A DNA stretch of 5,647 nt from an uncultured Ruminococcus sp. (GCA_902773395.1 CACYEJ010000095.1:1-5647), one strand, 5' to 3'. Positions 1 to 5,220 are shown, counted from the first letter of the stretch. Notes: generated by a model not told the origin, from the sequence alone. Made by a program: numbers and translations.

Positions 1-118
1 CTTCCGTTTTAAAGAAAAACAGGCAAGAGCTTGCGAATTGCCGGTCTGAGAAAGATAAGTGCTAAATCTTAACGCTTTCGAGTATAATCATTTAGAATAC
101 TAATAAATTTCATATTTC

Positions 119-167
119 ATAAAAACCATTCGCAAATTTAGAAATTCATATTGCGAATGGTTTTTAT
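119..167. terminator. Rho-independent terminator, perfect 17-bp stem, probably bidirectional
   Basis: Bases 119-135 (ATAAAAACCATTCGCAA) are the exact reverse complement of 151-167, with a 15-base loop between them. The stem has a GC-containing core (CCATTCGC) flanked by A5 on the left and T5 on the right, so either strand yields a hairpin ending in a U-run. On the plus strand the U-tract continues as TTTTTATATTGATTTATT. It sits after the possible gene end at 65 and before the ttcA promoter, so it most likely ends a plus-strand transcript entering from the left. Confidence 0.85.
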
Positions 168-206
168 ATTGATTTATTAATTTGATAAATACTTACAGCC
201 CTCGTC

Positions 207-235
207 TGCTTTTATCGCTTAACACGATATCAGCA
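207..235. repeat. Imperfect inverted repeat just upstream of the ttcA-like promoter
   Basis: TGCT (207-210) and TATCG (213-217) pair with CGATA (225-229) and AGCA (232-235). This gives 9 bp interrupted by a symmetric 2x2 internal loop, with a 7-base apical loop. It ends 6 bases before the -35 box. No T-run follows on either strand, so it does not look like a terminator. It could be a regulator site or chance. Confidence 0.3.
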
Positions 236-241
236 AAAATG

Positions 242-270
242 TTGACAAGAAAGTTTCATTGTGATAATAT
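242..270 (+). promoter_or_regulatory. SigA-type extended -10 promoter for the ttcA-like gene
   Basis: A perfect -35 TTGACA (242-247) is followed by a 17-base spacer and the -10 TAATAT (265-270). TG at 262-263 gives an extended -10 (TG-a-TAATAT). Transcription would start near 277, leaving a leader of about 85 bases before the ATG at 362. A second TATAAT at 270-275 has no -35 at usable distance. Confidence 0.8.
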
Positions 271-361
271 ATAATCATACGAAATTAATAGGTAATATAT
301 ATTTACGCTTGATTCAAGCTGCTCGGCAAAAGATTTCTGTTTAAAAAGGAGCTGATCTACA

Positions 362-1192
362 ATGAGTAAAGAATTGACCTACTGTCAAAATGTAGAAAGA
401 AGTATTACAAAAAAGTACCGAAAGGAAATATGGAATAATTTTATCAAAGCTGTCAAGGATTACGAACTGATAAATGAGAATGATAAAATTGCCGTCTGTA
501 TCTCTGGCGGTAAAGACTCTATGCTTATGGCAAAGCTTATGCAGCTTTTGCAGCGTTTCAGCGAAACTAAATTTGAACTTGTTTTTTTGGTTATGGATCC
601 GGGCTATAACGAAATTAACAGAATGAAAATAGAAAACAATGCCGCACTTCTTGAAATACCGATTACAGTTTTTGAAACTAACATATTTGATATAGCAAAC
701 AACACTGATCGTTATCCCTGCTATATTTGTGCAAGAATGAGAAGAGGTCATCTGTACAGCAAGGCTAAGGAACTGGGCTGCAATAAAATAGCCTTAGGTC
801 ATCATTTTTCTGATGTAATTGAAACAACTGTTATGGCTATGTTTTACGGCTCTCAGCTACAGGGAATGATACCCAAGCTGCACAGCACCAATTTTGAAGG
901 TATGGAGCTTATTAGACCAATGTACTGTATTCACGAAGACGATATTATTGCATGGAAAAATTACAACAATCTTGATTTTATACAGTGTGCCTGTCGTTTC
1001 ACTGAAATTTGTACAATACAGGATAACAGCATAAGTAAACGCCTTGAAATCAAAAATCTTATTAGGCAACTAAAACATGATAATCCTAATATTGAAAAAA
1101 GTATTTTTAACAGTTTACATAATGTTCACTTGGATACGTTTGCTGGGTATAAAACCAAAGGAGAACATCACAGTTTTACAGAAAATTATTAA
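362..1192 (+). CDS. ttcA: TtcA-family PP-loop ATPase (tRNA 2-thiocytidine-type thiolation protein)
   Basis: Seen: 276 residues with the PP-loop SGGKDS at 48-53, which binds ATP and adenylates the target base. CYIC at 120-123 lies in the context CARMRRG, and GHHFSDVIETTVMAMFYG (146-163) matches the family's GHH-D-ET-MFYG block. Known: TtcA makes 2-thiocytidine at position 32 of some tRNAs using ATP and a [4Fe-4S] cluster held by three cysteines, two of them a CxxC. Here C120 and C123 are clear. The third is likely within the cluster C209, C211, C217 (QCACRFTEIC), which replaces the CNLCGSQ-type motif of the enterobacterial protein. The start is set by AAAAGGAG (344-351), ten bases before the ATG. 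The length is slightly below the about 310 residues of E. coli TtcA. The gene is monocistronic, with its own strong promoter and a convergent right-hand neighbour. Inference: a cytosolic tRNA thiolase. The exact base modified is uncertain because this clostridial form differs in the third-cysteine region. Confidence 0.85.
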   Translation: MSKELTYCQNVERSITKKYRKEIWNNFIKAVKDYELINENDKIAVCISGGKDSMLMAKLMQLLQRFSETKFELVFLVMDPGYNEINRMKIENNAALLEIPITVFETNIFDIANNTDRYPCYICARMRRGHLYSKAKELGCNKIALGHHFSDVIETTVMAMFYGSQLQGMIPKLHSTNFEGMELIRPMYCIHEDDIIAWKNYNNLDFIQCACRFTEICTIQDNSISKRLEIKNLIRQLKHDNPNIEKSIFNSLHNVHLDTFAGYKTKGEHHSFTENY

Positions 1193-1210
1193 TTGAATAT
1201 CAATATGCTT

Positions 1211-1257
1211 GCATACTCTAATGATAAATTACACGGAGTATACAGGCGTATTTTAAT
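1211..1257 (+). terminator. Possible weak terminator after the ttcA-like gene
   Basis: ATACTC (1213-1218) pairs with GAGTAT (1236-1241) across a 17-base loop. A second small hairpin, ATAC-AGGC-GTAT, lies at 1240-1251. Both are followed by TTTTAATTTTT (1251-1261). The stems are short, so this is tentative. It starts about 20 bases after the ttcA-like stop codon. Confidence 0.35.
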
Positions 1258-1273
1258 TTTTAATAGTATATTT

Positions 1274-1316
1274 GAGAATATGATTTAACATTTATCATTT
1301 GCAAACTCATATTTTC
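1274..1316. terminator. AT-rich hairpin between convergent genes, possible terminator
   Basis: GAGAATATGATTT (1274-1286) pairs with AAACTCATATTTTC (1303-1316) with one G-U pair and one bulged C; the loop is 16 bases. It lies between the ends of two converging genes, where termination of both is expected, and ends 20 bases before the rlmD stop codon. It has almost no GC core and no clean T-run beyond the stem, so it is a weak candidate. Confidence 0.35.
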
Positions 1317-1335
1317 TAACAAGCTGCTTTAATTG

Positions 1336-2700
1336 TCATGATATTTTTTCTATTAATGCTACTGTTTCGACGTGCTGAGTCCGTGGAAACATATCAACCG
1401 GAGTTACCTCTTTTACTTTGTATCCGCTATCCTCAAAAGCAGAAAGATCTCTTGCTAACGTTTCTGGATCACAAGAAACATACACAACCCTTTTGGGGGA
1501 CATTTTGCATATTGAATCAATGACAATCCCGTCGCAGCCCTTTCTGGGAGGATCTACAATTACTACATCAGGAGATGTGTTATTTTTCGATAAACGCTCC
1601 GCTGCTTCTGCTGAATCTGCACATATAAACTCTGCATTTTCAATATTGTTATTCTTTGCGTTTTCACGAGCATTCTCAATTGCTTGGGGTATAATCTCAA
1701 TACCAATCAGTTTCTTCGCTCTACCTACCATTGACAGTCCTATTGTTCCTGTACCACAATACAAATCAATAACAAATTCTTCTCCTGACAAGCCTGCAAA
1801 ATCGGCAGCTATAGAATATAGCTTCTCTGTTTGATCTCTGTTTATCTGATAAAAGGATAATGGAGATATATTAAATTTCAAACCACAAAGCTCATCGGTG
1901 ATATGATCATCTCCATAAATAGTAACGCACTTTTTTCCAAGTACAACGTTAGTCTTATCTTTATTAATATTTAAAATAACACTAGTTATCGAATTGGAAT
2001 AATCAGTGAGTAAATCAATTAACTCTTTTTTGTAAGGCAAATCATTACTATTGATAACAGGACATACCATAATCTGATTATTTTTCTTAGCATAACGCAA
2101 ATAAAGATGACGCACAATACCTCTATGAGTATTTTCATCATAAACTTCGATATGATACTTATTGATCCACTTTCTAAAAATCTCAGCTATTTCGTCAAAC
2201 TCTTTCGGATGTAAAAAACATTCACTGTTATCAATAATTCTGTGACTATGATTTCCGTAAAAACCCATAACAGCTTTTCCGTCTTTGTCTTTGCCTATGG
2301 GTATCTGCGATTTATTTCGGTAGCCATTTGGCTGGGCAGAGCCTACAATAGAGTTCAAATGAAAGTTATCAATTTTCCCTATTCTTTTTATTGCATCTAA
2401 AACTCTCTGCTCCTTTATTTTAAGCTCCTCATCATAGGAAATATGTCTGAACACGCAGCCGCCACATTTTGAATAACATTTACAATCCGGTTCAATTCTC
2501 GCTTCGGAAGAAATCAGAATTTTTTCAATTTTGGCAAAAGCATAATTCTTTTTAACCTTCAGCACCTTTGCCAGTATCTTATCCCCCTTAGCTGTCATCG
2601 GTACAAAAATTGCCATACCCTCATATTTTCCGATACCGCTTCCCTGCCCTGTCATTTCTGTAATTGAAAGCTCTATTATATCATTTTTCTTTATCTGCAT
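1336..2700 (-). CDS. rlmD: 23S rRNA (uracil-C5)-methyltransferase, RlmD/RlmCD type (TrmA/RumA family)
   Basis: Seen: 454 residues. An N-terminal TRAM-like RNA-binding barrel spans about 1-60. Fe-S cysteines C73, C79, C82 and C161 keep the C-x5-C-x2-C...C pattern of E. coli RumA. The SAM site is DLYCGTGTIG (312-321), followed by DPPRKGCD (383-390). The nucleophile is C410 in VSCDP, and the general base E445 lies in TQHVE. Known: the family adds a methyl group from SAM to C5 of uridine in 23S rRNA. In Gram-positives one enzyme (RlmCD) can do both U747 and U1939, while E. coli uses RlmC and RlmD, so the exact target cannot be read from sequence. Start choice: the frame extends to GTG at 2709 and ATG at 2706, but an AGGTGAT site overlaps both and lies ideally for the ATG at 2700. 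Every catalytic residue is intact. It is transcribed alone from the promoter at 2734-2762. Confidence 0.93.
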   Translation of the reverse strand: MQIKKNDIIELSITEMTGQGSGIGKYEGMAIFVPMTAKGDKILAKVLKVKKNYAFAKIEKILISSEARIEPDCKCYSKCGGCVFRHISYDEELKIKEQRVLDAIKRIGKIDNFHLNSIVGSAQPNGYRNKSQIPIGKDKDGKAVMGFYGNHSHRIIDNSECFLHPKEFDEIAEIFRKWINKYHIEVYDENTHRGIVRHLYLRYAKKNNQIMVCPVINSNDLPYKKELIDLLTDYSNSITSVILNINKDKTNVVLGKKCVTIYGDDHITDELCGLKFNISPLSFYQINRDQTEKLYSIAADFAGLSGEEFVIDLYCGTGTIGLSMVGRAKKLIGIEIIPQAIENARENAKNNNIENAEFICADSAEAAERLSKNNTSPDVVIVDPPRKGCDGIVIDSICKMSPKRVVYVSCDPETLARDLSAFEDSGYKVKEVTPVDMFPRTQHVETVALIEKIS

Positions 2701-2704
2701 TTTC

Positions 2705-2711
2705 ATCACCT
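2705..2711 (-). promoter_or_regulatory. Ribosome binding site that fixes the rlmD start
   Basis: AGGTGAT, read on the minus strand, matches the complement of the 16S rRNA 3' end (AGGAGGTGATC). It is followed by GAAA and the ATG at 2700, so AGG is 8 bases from the start. It overlaps the upstream GTG (2709-2707) and ATG (2706-2704), which have no SD of their own. Confidence 0.75.
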
Positions 2712-2733
2712 AAACTGTATTCTTATAGATAAT

Positions 2734-2762
2734 ATCATATCATTTTTTCATACAGAATTCAA
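2734..2762 (-). promoter_or_regulatory. SigA-type extended -10 promoter for rlmD
   Basis: On the minus strand, TTGAAT (2762-2757) is followed by a 17-base spacer and TATGAT (2739-2734). TG at 2742-2741 gives TG-a-TATGAT. The predicted start is near 2727, so the leader is only about 27 bases. Confidence 0.7.
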
Positions 2763-2779
2763 CCATTTTCCGCTCAAAA

Positions 2780-2798
2780 AATAATAGCATCTATTATT
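2780..2798. repeat. AT-only hairpin AATAATAG-CAT-CTATTATT
   Basis: Perfect 8-bp arms (2780-2787 and 2791-2798) surround a 3-base loop. On the minus strand the right arm runs into T6 (CTATTATTTTTT). It could act as a weak back-up terminator for the pduL operon, or as an upstream site for the rlmD promoter, which starts 18 bases further on. There is almost no GC in the stem. Confidence 0.35.
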
Positions 2799-2840
2799 AA
2801 ATTGTAAAGCTATTATACATACAACGCATTGGATAATCAC

Positions 2841-2909
2841 AAAAACAGAGGGATTCTGACAATACAACGGCTCACGATTTACGCTGCCTAAACTGTCATA
2901 ATCCCCCTG
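2841..2909 (-). terminator. Rho-independent terminator of the pduL-DUF4097 operon
   Basis: Read on the minus strand, CAGGGGGATTATGACA (2909-2894) pairs with TGTCAGAATCCCTCTG (2861-2846). That is 16 positions with one G-U pair and one mismatch, followed immediately by TTTTTGTG (2845-2838). The 32-base loop is unusually long and may fold on itself (GGC 2869-2871 with GCC 2886-2888). The stem begins 11 bases after the DUF4097 stop codon. Confidence 0.8.
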
Positions 2910-2919
2910 GTTCGATTTA

Positions 2920-3663
2920 TCAGTTCATTGATATCAAATCAATATTAAAATCTCCGCTTTTCGTTTTTACATAGAACGGGTAAGTTCCCGTACCGCATAT
3001 ATATTTATTTCTGCCATTATTGATGTAAGAATTCAGCTTTCCAGTTCTGGACTTAAATTCAACGGAATAGCCAACATCACCGTCGATTTTTAGATTTACA
3101 TCTCCGTCACGTGTGACAATATTAGTATTATTTGAATAAACACTTTCAAGATACACATTACTGTTTATATTGTTTACTGTAATATTATCAGCTTTGAAAT
3201 TCTTAAATACAACTTCTCCATTTGAATTAACATTGATTGATTTAATCTTCTCGGAAAGCTGCTTAGGAATACGAATTTCAACCTTTTTGAAAGCATCATC
3301 AATTATAGTATCATCACTTGCAACATAGAATACAGAGAATGTATTTCCGTCTAATACATAAGAAAGCCGCTCGTTCTCCATAAGCTGACGTGTTGCAGCT
3401 TCTTCAACGAAGTAGGAACTGTCATTATATCCTATTATCTCAACTCGTCCGCCTACCCAATTAACATTAATGGTATCTACGTTATCAGGAGGATAATACT
3501 CCCCCATTGCATAATATGCTGACATATCTGTAGGATCAACGTTTTCTATTTTCAAAACATCATCATTTGCCGATGCTTCAATCACCGTACAAAGACCATT
3601 CATCAGCAAGACTAACGCTATAAAAACAACTCCAAATACCGACAGACAAATTTTTCTTTTCAT
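2920..3663 (-). CDS. Secreted or membrane-anchored DUF4097 (putative adhesin-like) beta-repeat protein
   Basis: Seen: 247 residues. MKRK is followed by a hydrophobic core at about 5-28 and A30-S-A32 before NDD, a good signal peptidase I site. There is no lipobox (NGLC lacks a small residue before Cys) and no second membrane segment. Residues 63-247 are rich in short beta repeats with Asn/Asp/Gly turns, for example GEVVFKNFKADNITVNN (149-165), VTRDGDVNLKI (183-193) and VKTKSGDFNIDL (232-243). This periodic pattern is that of DUF4097 domains, which form a right-handed beta structure. The molecular role of DUF4097 is not established; 'adhesin' is only a family label. The ATG lies one base after the pduL stop and has no SD, so translation is probably coupled to pduL. 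An in-frame upstream start would overlap pduL by about 100 bases and place 33 non-signal residues before the signal peptide, so it was rejected. Confidence 0.75.
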   Translation of the reverse strand: MKRKICLSVFGVVFIALVLLMNGLCTVIEASANDDVLKIENVDPTDMSAYYAMGEYYPPDNVDTINVNWVGGRVEIIGYNDSSYFVEEAATRQLMENERLSYVLDGNTFSVFYVASDDTIIDDAFKKVEIRIPKQLSEKIKSINVNSNGEVVFKNFKADNITVNNINSNVYLESVYSNNTNIVTRDGDVNLKIDGDVGYSVEFKSRTGKLNSYINNGRNKYICGTGTYPFYVKTKSGDFNIDLISMN

Positions 3664-3664
3664 A

Positions 3665-4234
3665 TTATGCGATGATTGTGCCGTCAACCACACCACTGAT
3701 CGCCGCAGCATTAGCCTCGTCTGTATCAATGTGCATAGCGGGAGCAAAGTCTTCTCTAACACGTACTACAACATCACCGAAAGTTGTCTTTCTGCCTGTG
3801 CCTGGGTCAACCTCAACAGAAACAATCTGCTTATCCTTCAAGCCAAATTCATCAGCCTTTTCCGGAGTAAGGTGGATATGTCTTTTTGCAGCAATAACAC
3901 CATTTTCAATCTGACATTCACCCTTAGGACCAACAAGCTTACAGCCGGGAGTACCAGCAATATCGCCGCTCTCTTTGATAGGCGGTACTATGCCAATCTT
4001 TCTTGCATCTGTGAGAGAAAGCTCCACCTGTGTATCTTTTCTGAAAGGACCTAAAATAGACAAAGCAAGCTCACCCTTAGGGCCTACTACAGTAACCTTC
4101 TCTGCACAGGCAAACTGACCAGGCTGTGACAAATCCTTCTTCTTTGTAAGAGCAGCACCTGCACCGTATAAAATCTCAAAAACCTCAGGTGTCACATGTA
4201 TATGACGTGCAGAGGTTTCTACAATAACCTTCAT
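3665..4234 (-). CDS. pduL: Phosphate acyltransferase PduL (phosphotransacylase), form without microcompartment targeting
   Basis: Seen: 189 residues in two similar halves, each with its own RHIH motif: SARHIHVTPE (8-17) and AKRHIHLTPE (116-125). The expected zinc ligands are all present: H11, H13, E88 (KESGD), H119, H121 and H168 (MHIDTDEANA). Known: PduL interconverts acyl-CoA plus phosphate with acyl-phosphate plus CoA, using two metal ions. It is unrelated in fold to Pta but does the same job, feeding acetate or propionate kinase. The protein starts directly with the catalytic domain and lacks the N-terminal encapsulation peptide of microcompartment PduL, and no shell gene is nearby. A cytosolic Pta-like role in acetate formation is therefore inferred. 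The start was placed at 4234, not the ATG at 4246, because of the GGTGAT site. Base composition is richer than its neighbours: I count 28/60 G+C at 3901-3960 against 15/60 at 1921-1980 in rlmD. This fits high expression. Confidence 0.9.
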   Translation of the reverse strand: MKVIVETSARHIHVTPEVFEILYGAGAALTKKKDLSQPGQFACAEKVTVVGPKGELALSILGPFRKDTQVELSLTDARKIGIVPPIKESGDIAGTPGCKLVGPKGECQIENGVIAAKRHIHLTPEKADEFGLKDKQIVSVEVDPGTGRKTTFGDVVVRVREDFAPAMHIDTDEANAAAISGVVDGTIIA

Positions 4235-4238
4235 TTTA

Positions 4239-4244
4239 ATCACC
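4239..4244 (-). promoter_or_regulatory. Ribosome binding site that fixes the pduL start
   Basis: GGTGAT on the minus strand is followed by TAAA and the ATG at 4234. The ATG at 4246 has only A/T-rich DNA before it. The arrangement GGTGAT-N4-ATG is the same as at rlmD. Confidence 0.6.
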
Positions 4245-4254
4245 ATTCCATTTT

Positions 4255-4268
4255 CAATAAATTTATTG
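4255..4268. repeat. Perfect 14-bp palindrome in the pduL leader
   Basis: CAATAAATTTATTG equals its own reverse complement. It lies about 20-33 bases downstream of the predicted pduL transcription start and just before the ribosome binding site, a position where a bound repressor would block transcription. It has no spacer, so it would not make a good RNA hairpin. AT-rich DNA makes chance palindromes more likely. Confidence 0.4.
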
Positions 4269-4294
4269 TCCTTATGGGCAACATTCTATTTATT

Positions 4295-4323
4295 ATTTTA
4301 CACCTATCAGGAAAAAATTTCAA
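4295..4323 (-). promoter_or_regulatory. SigA-type promoter of the pduL-DUF4097 operon
   Basis: On the minus strand, TTGAAA (4323-4318) is followed by a 17-base spacer and TAAAAT (4300-4295). The start is predicted near 4288, giving a leader of about 54 bases. The DNA upstream contains A/T tracts (for example T7 at 4336-4342 on the plus strand) that could serve as an UP element. Confidence 0.65.
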
Positions 4324-4364
4324 GCTATTTTACAATTTTTTTGTATGTAACTTAAAAACCTATC

Positions 4365-4393
4365 TTGTAAATCACAGTGATTTATGTTAAAAT
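4365..4393 (+). promoter_or_regulatory. SigA-type extended -10 promoter facing the uracil-DNA glycosylase gene
   Basis: TTGTAA (4365-4370) is followed by a 17-base spacer and TAAAAT (4388-4393), with TG at 4385-4386 (TG-t-TAAAAT). The start would be near 4400, leaving a leader of about 120 bases. A consensus TATAAT at 4460-4465 is a competing -10, but no good -35 precedes it (GATAAT at 17-base spacing). If used, it would give a leader of about 50 bases. Confidence 0.6.
4368..4384. promoter_or_regulatory. Candidate operator: 17-bp palindrome inside the promoter spacer
   Basis: TAAATCAC-A-GTGATTTA has perfect 8-bp arms around a single central base. It overlaps the end of the -35 and fills the spacer of the udg-facing promoter, so a protein bound here would exclude RNA polymerase. 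It does not match the consensus I know for Rex, PerR/Fur, LexA, CRP/FNR or CcpA sites, so no regulator is named. It also lies about 45 bases upstream of the pduL -35 and could serve both divergent genes. Confidence 0.5.
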
Positions 4394-4399
4394 TTAATT

Positions 4400-4493
4400 G
4401 CTTAAACTTCCCGTTCCGATACCTCGTCAAAAGTATGATAATTTTCGCTTTTCAATGGTTATAATCTGTTTTTGAATATGTGGCAGTTTAAGC
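4400..4493 (+). other. Structured-leader candidate upstream of the uracil-DNA glycosylase
   Basis: GCTTAAACTTCC (4400-4411) pairs with GGCAGTTTAAGC (4482-4493): 9 bp, one mismatch, then 2 bp. The left arm starts exactly at the predicted transcription start and the right arm ends 12 bases before the AAGGA ribosome binding site, like the closing stem of a cis-acting RNA. Inside, TCAAAA (4427-4432) can pair with TTTTGA (4470-4475). The 70-base interior does not match any riboswitch core I recognise. A chance match of this length in AT-rich DNA is quite possible. Confidence 0.3.
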
Positions 4494-4520
4494 TTATCAT
4501 CAAAAAGGAATGTGATATAA

Positions 4521-5096
4521 ATGTATGACAATTGGGAAGATTTAAAAAAAGACTGTTATAACTGTCACAAATGTGGCCTTTGTGAAACCAGAACAAATCT
4601 TGTATTCGGTGTGGGCAATCCTAACGCAGAAGTAATGTTCATCGGCGAAGGCCCCGGTGAACAGGAGGATCTGAAAGGTGAACCGTTTGTTGGGAGAGGC
4701 GGACAGCTTCTTGATAAGATGCTCGCAGTAGTTGATCTTGACCGACATAAAAATATTTACATCGGAAATATGGTCAAATGTCGTCCTCCAAAAAATCGTG
4801 ACCCTAAGCCTGAGGAACAGGAGCAATGTATTTTTTGGTTAAGGAATCAGGTGAAGCTTATCAAGCCAAAAATTATTGTATGTCTTGGAAGAATTTCCGC
4901 TATGAAGGTTATCAAACCCGATATTAAGATAACTAAAGAACACGGTATATTTTTTGAGAGAAACGGCACTCTTCTTATGGGAACGCTGCACCCTGCTGCT
5001 CTTCTAAGAAATCCTAACAATAAACCCGATGCTATGGAGGATTATTTCAAACTTAGAGATAAAATCAAAGAGGTGTGTGAGCATACATACGATTGA
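4521..5096 (+). CDS. udg: Family-4 (Fe-S) uracil-DNA glycosylase
   Basis: Seen: 191 residues. The four cluster cysteines are C15, C18, C87 and C103, with the spacing C-x2-C-x68-C-x15-C typical of UDGa. Motif A is GEGPGEQED (42-50), followed by the loop [13 protein letters not shown] (53-65). [13 protein letters not shown] (83-95) is the conserved central block, and motif B is HPAALLRNP (157-165). Known: the enzyme removes uracil, arising from cytosine deamination or dUMP incorporation, from DNA as the first step of base excision repair; the [4Fe-4S] cluster is structural. Length matches the family (about 190-210). Proteins of this family are often labelled 'phage SPO1 DNA polymerase-related'. 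The start is preceded by AAGGA (4505-4509), 11 bases before the ATG. It is divergent from pduL, and no clear terminator follows. Confidence 0.93.
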   Translation: MYDNWEDLKKDCYNCHKCGLCETRTNLVFGVGNPNAEVMFIGEGPGEQEDLKGEPFVGRGGQLLDKMLAVVDLDRHKNIYIGNMVKCRPPKNRDPKPEEQEQCIFWLRNQVKLIKPKIIVCLGRISAMKVIKPDIKITKEHGIFFERNGTLLMGTLHPAALLRNPNNKPDAMEDYFKLRDKIKEVCEHTYD

Positions 5097-5220
5097 GAGT
5101 AGAATTATTACTTTGAAAAATCTATGTTCCCTCTGACATACAAAAAGAAAACAGTAATCAACGCTGCACAGCCTGAGATTATCGGAGAAATTGAACTCAA
5201 TGTTATTTTAAATAGAACAT
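5097..5220. other. Gap between convergent genes with two overlapping short open frames
   Basis: No terminator hairpin with a T-run is visible, although two genes converge here. On the plus strand an ATG at 5124 opens 36 codons to a TAA at 5232-5234 (starting MFPLTYKKKTV), with no SD. On the minus strand a frame from TTG at 5200 to TAA at 5108-5110 would encode 30 residues containing one hydrophobic segment (IISGCAALITVFFLYV). Bases 5151-5200 have 21/50 G+C, higher than the other gaps. It could be a small gene, a decayed gene end or simply non-coding DNA; the sequence does not decide. Confidence 0.25.

Larger units (their letters stand above)
1..361. other. Gene-free left flank (361 bases)
   Basis: No complete gene is present on either strand. 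The plus frame starting at base 3 is open from the left edge to a TAA at 63-65 and would encode about 20 hydrophilic residues (ending EKDKC). This could be the C-terminus of a gene whose body lies left of the window, but it is too short to prove. The 119-167 hairpin terminator would then close that gene. The rest holds a small imperfect stem (207-235), the promoter of the next gene (242-270) and an untranslated leader of roughly 85 bases that contains only a 5-bp hairpin (GCTTG, ATT loop, CAAGC at 307-319). Confidence 0.5.

Noticed and set aside
11..42. Possible minus-strand terminator: GGCAA (22-26) and TTGCC (38-42) with a T-run beyond on the minus strand
   Set aside because: The stem is only 5 bp and no minus-strand gene enters from the right; the 119-167 hairpin would already stop such a transcript.
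31..160. Near-repeat TTGCGAATTG (31-40) and TTGCGAATGG (151-160)
   Set aside because: Ten bases with one mismatch; the second copy is explained by the terminator stem. Likely chance.
341..751. 136-codon minus-strand open frame opposite the ttcA-like gene
   Set aside because: It is entirely antisense to a gene with clear family motifs, has no SD and no recognisable protein features.
1338..1834. Plus-strand frames of 61 and 138 codons opposite the rlmD 3' half
   Set aside because: They are antisense shadows of the conserved SAM-binding and catalytic region of rlmD.
3664..3762. 33-residue N-terminal extension of the DUF4097 protein
   Set aside because: It would overlap pduL by about 100 bases and put non-signal sequence before an obvious signal peptide. 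The ATG at 3663 is preferred.
3665..4234. Bacterial microcompartment locus suggested by pduL
   Set aside because: There is no shell protein, no encapsulation peptide and no other pathway gene in the window.
3672..4390. Plus-strand frames of 80, 107 and 64 codons over pduL and its promoter
   Set aside because: They are antisense to pduL, have no ribosome binding sites and show no family features.
4542..4826. 94-codon minus-strand frame opposite the uracil-DNA glycosylase
   Set aside because: It is a shadow of the glycosylase gene.
4521..5096. Phage origin suggested by the SPO1-polymerase-like family label of the glycosylase
   Set aside because: The label is an old annotation habit. The gene has the full set of bacterial family-4 motifs and there are no phage genes nearby.
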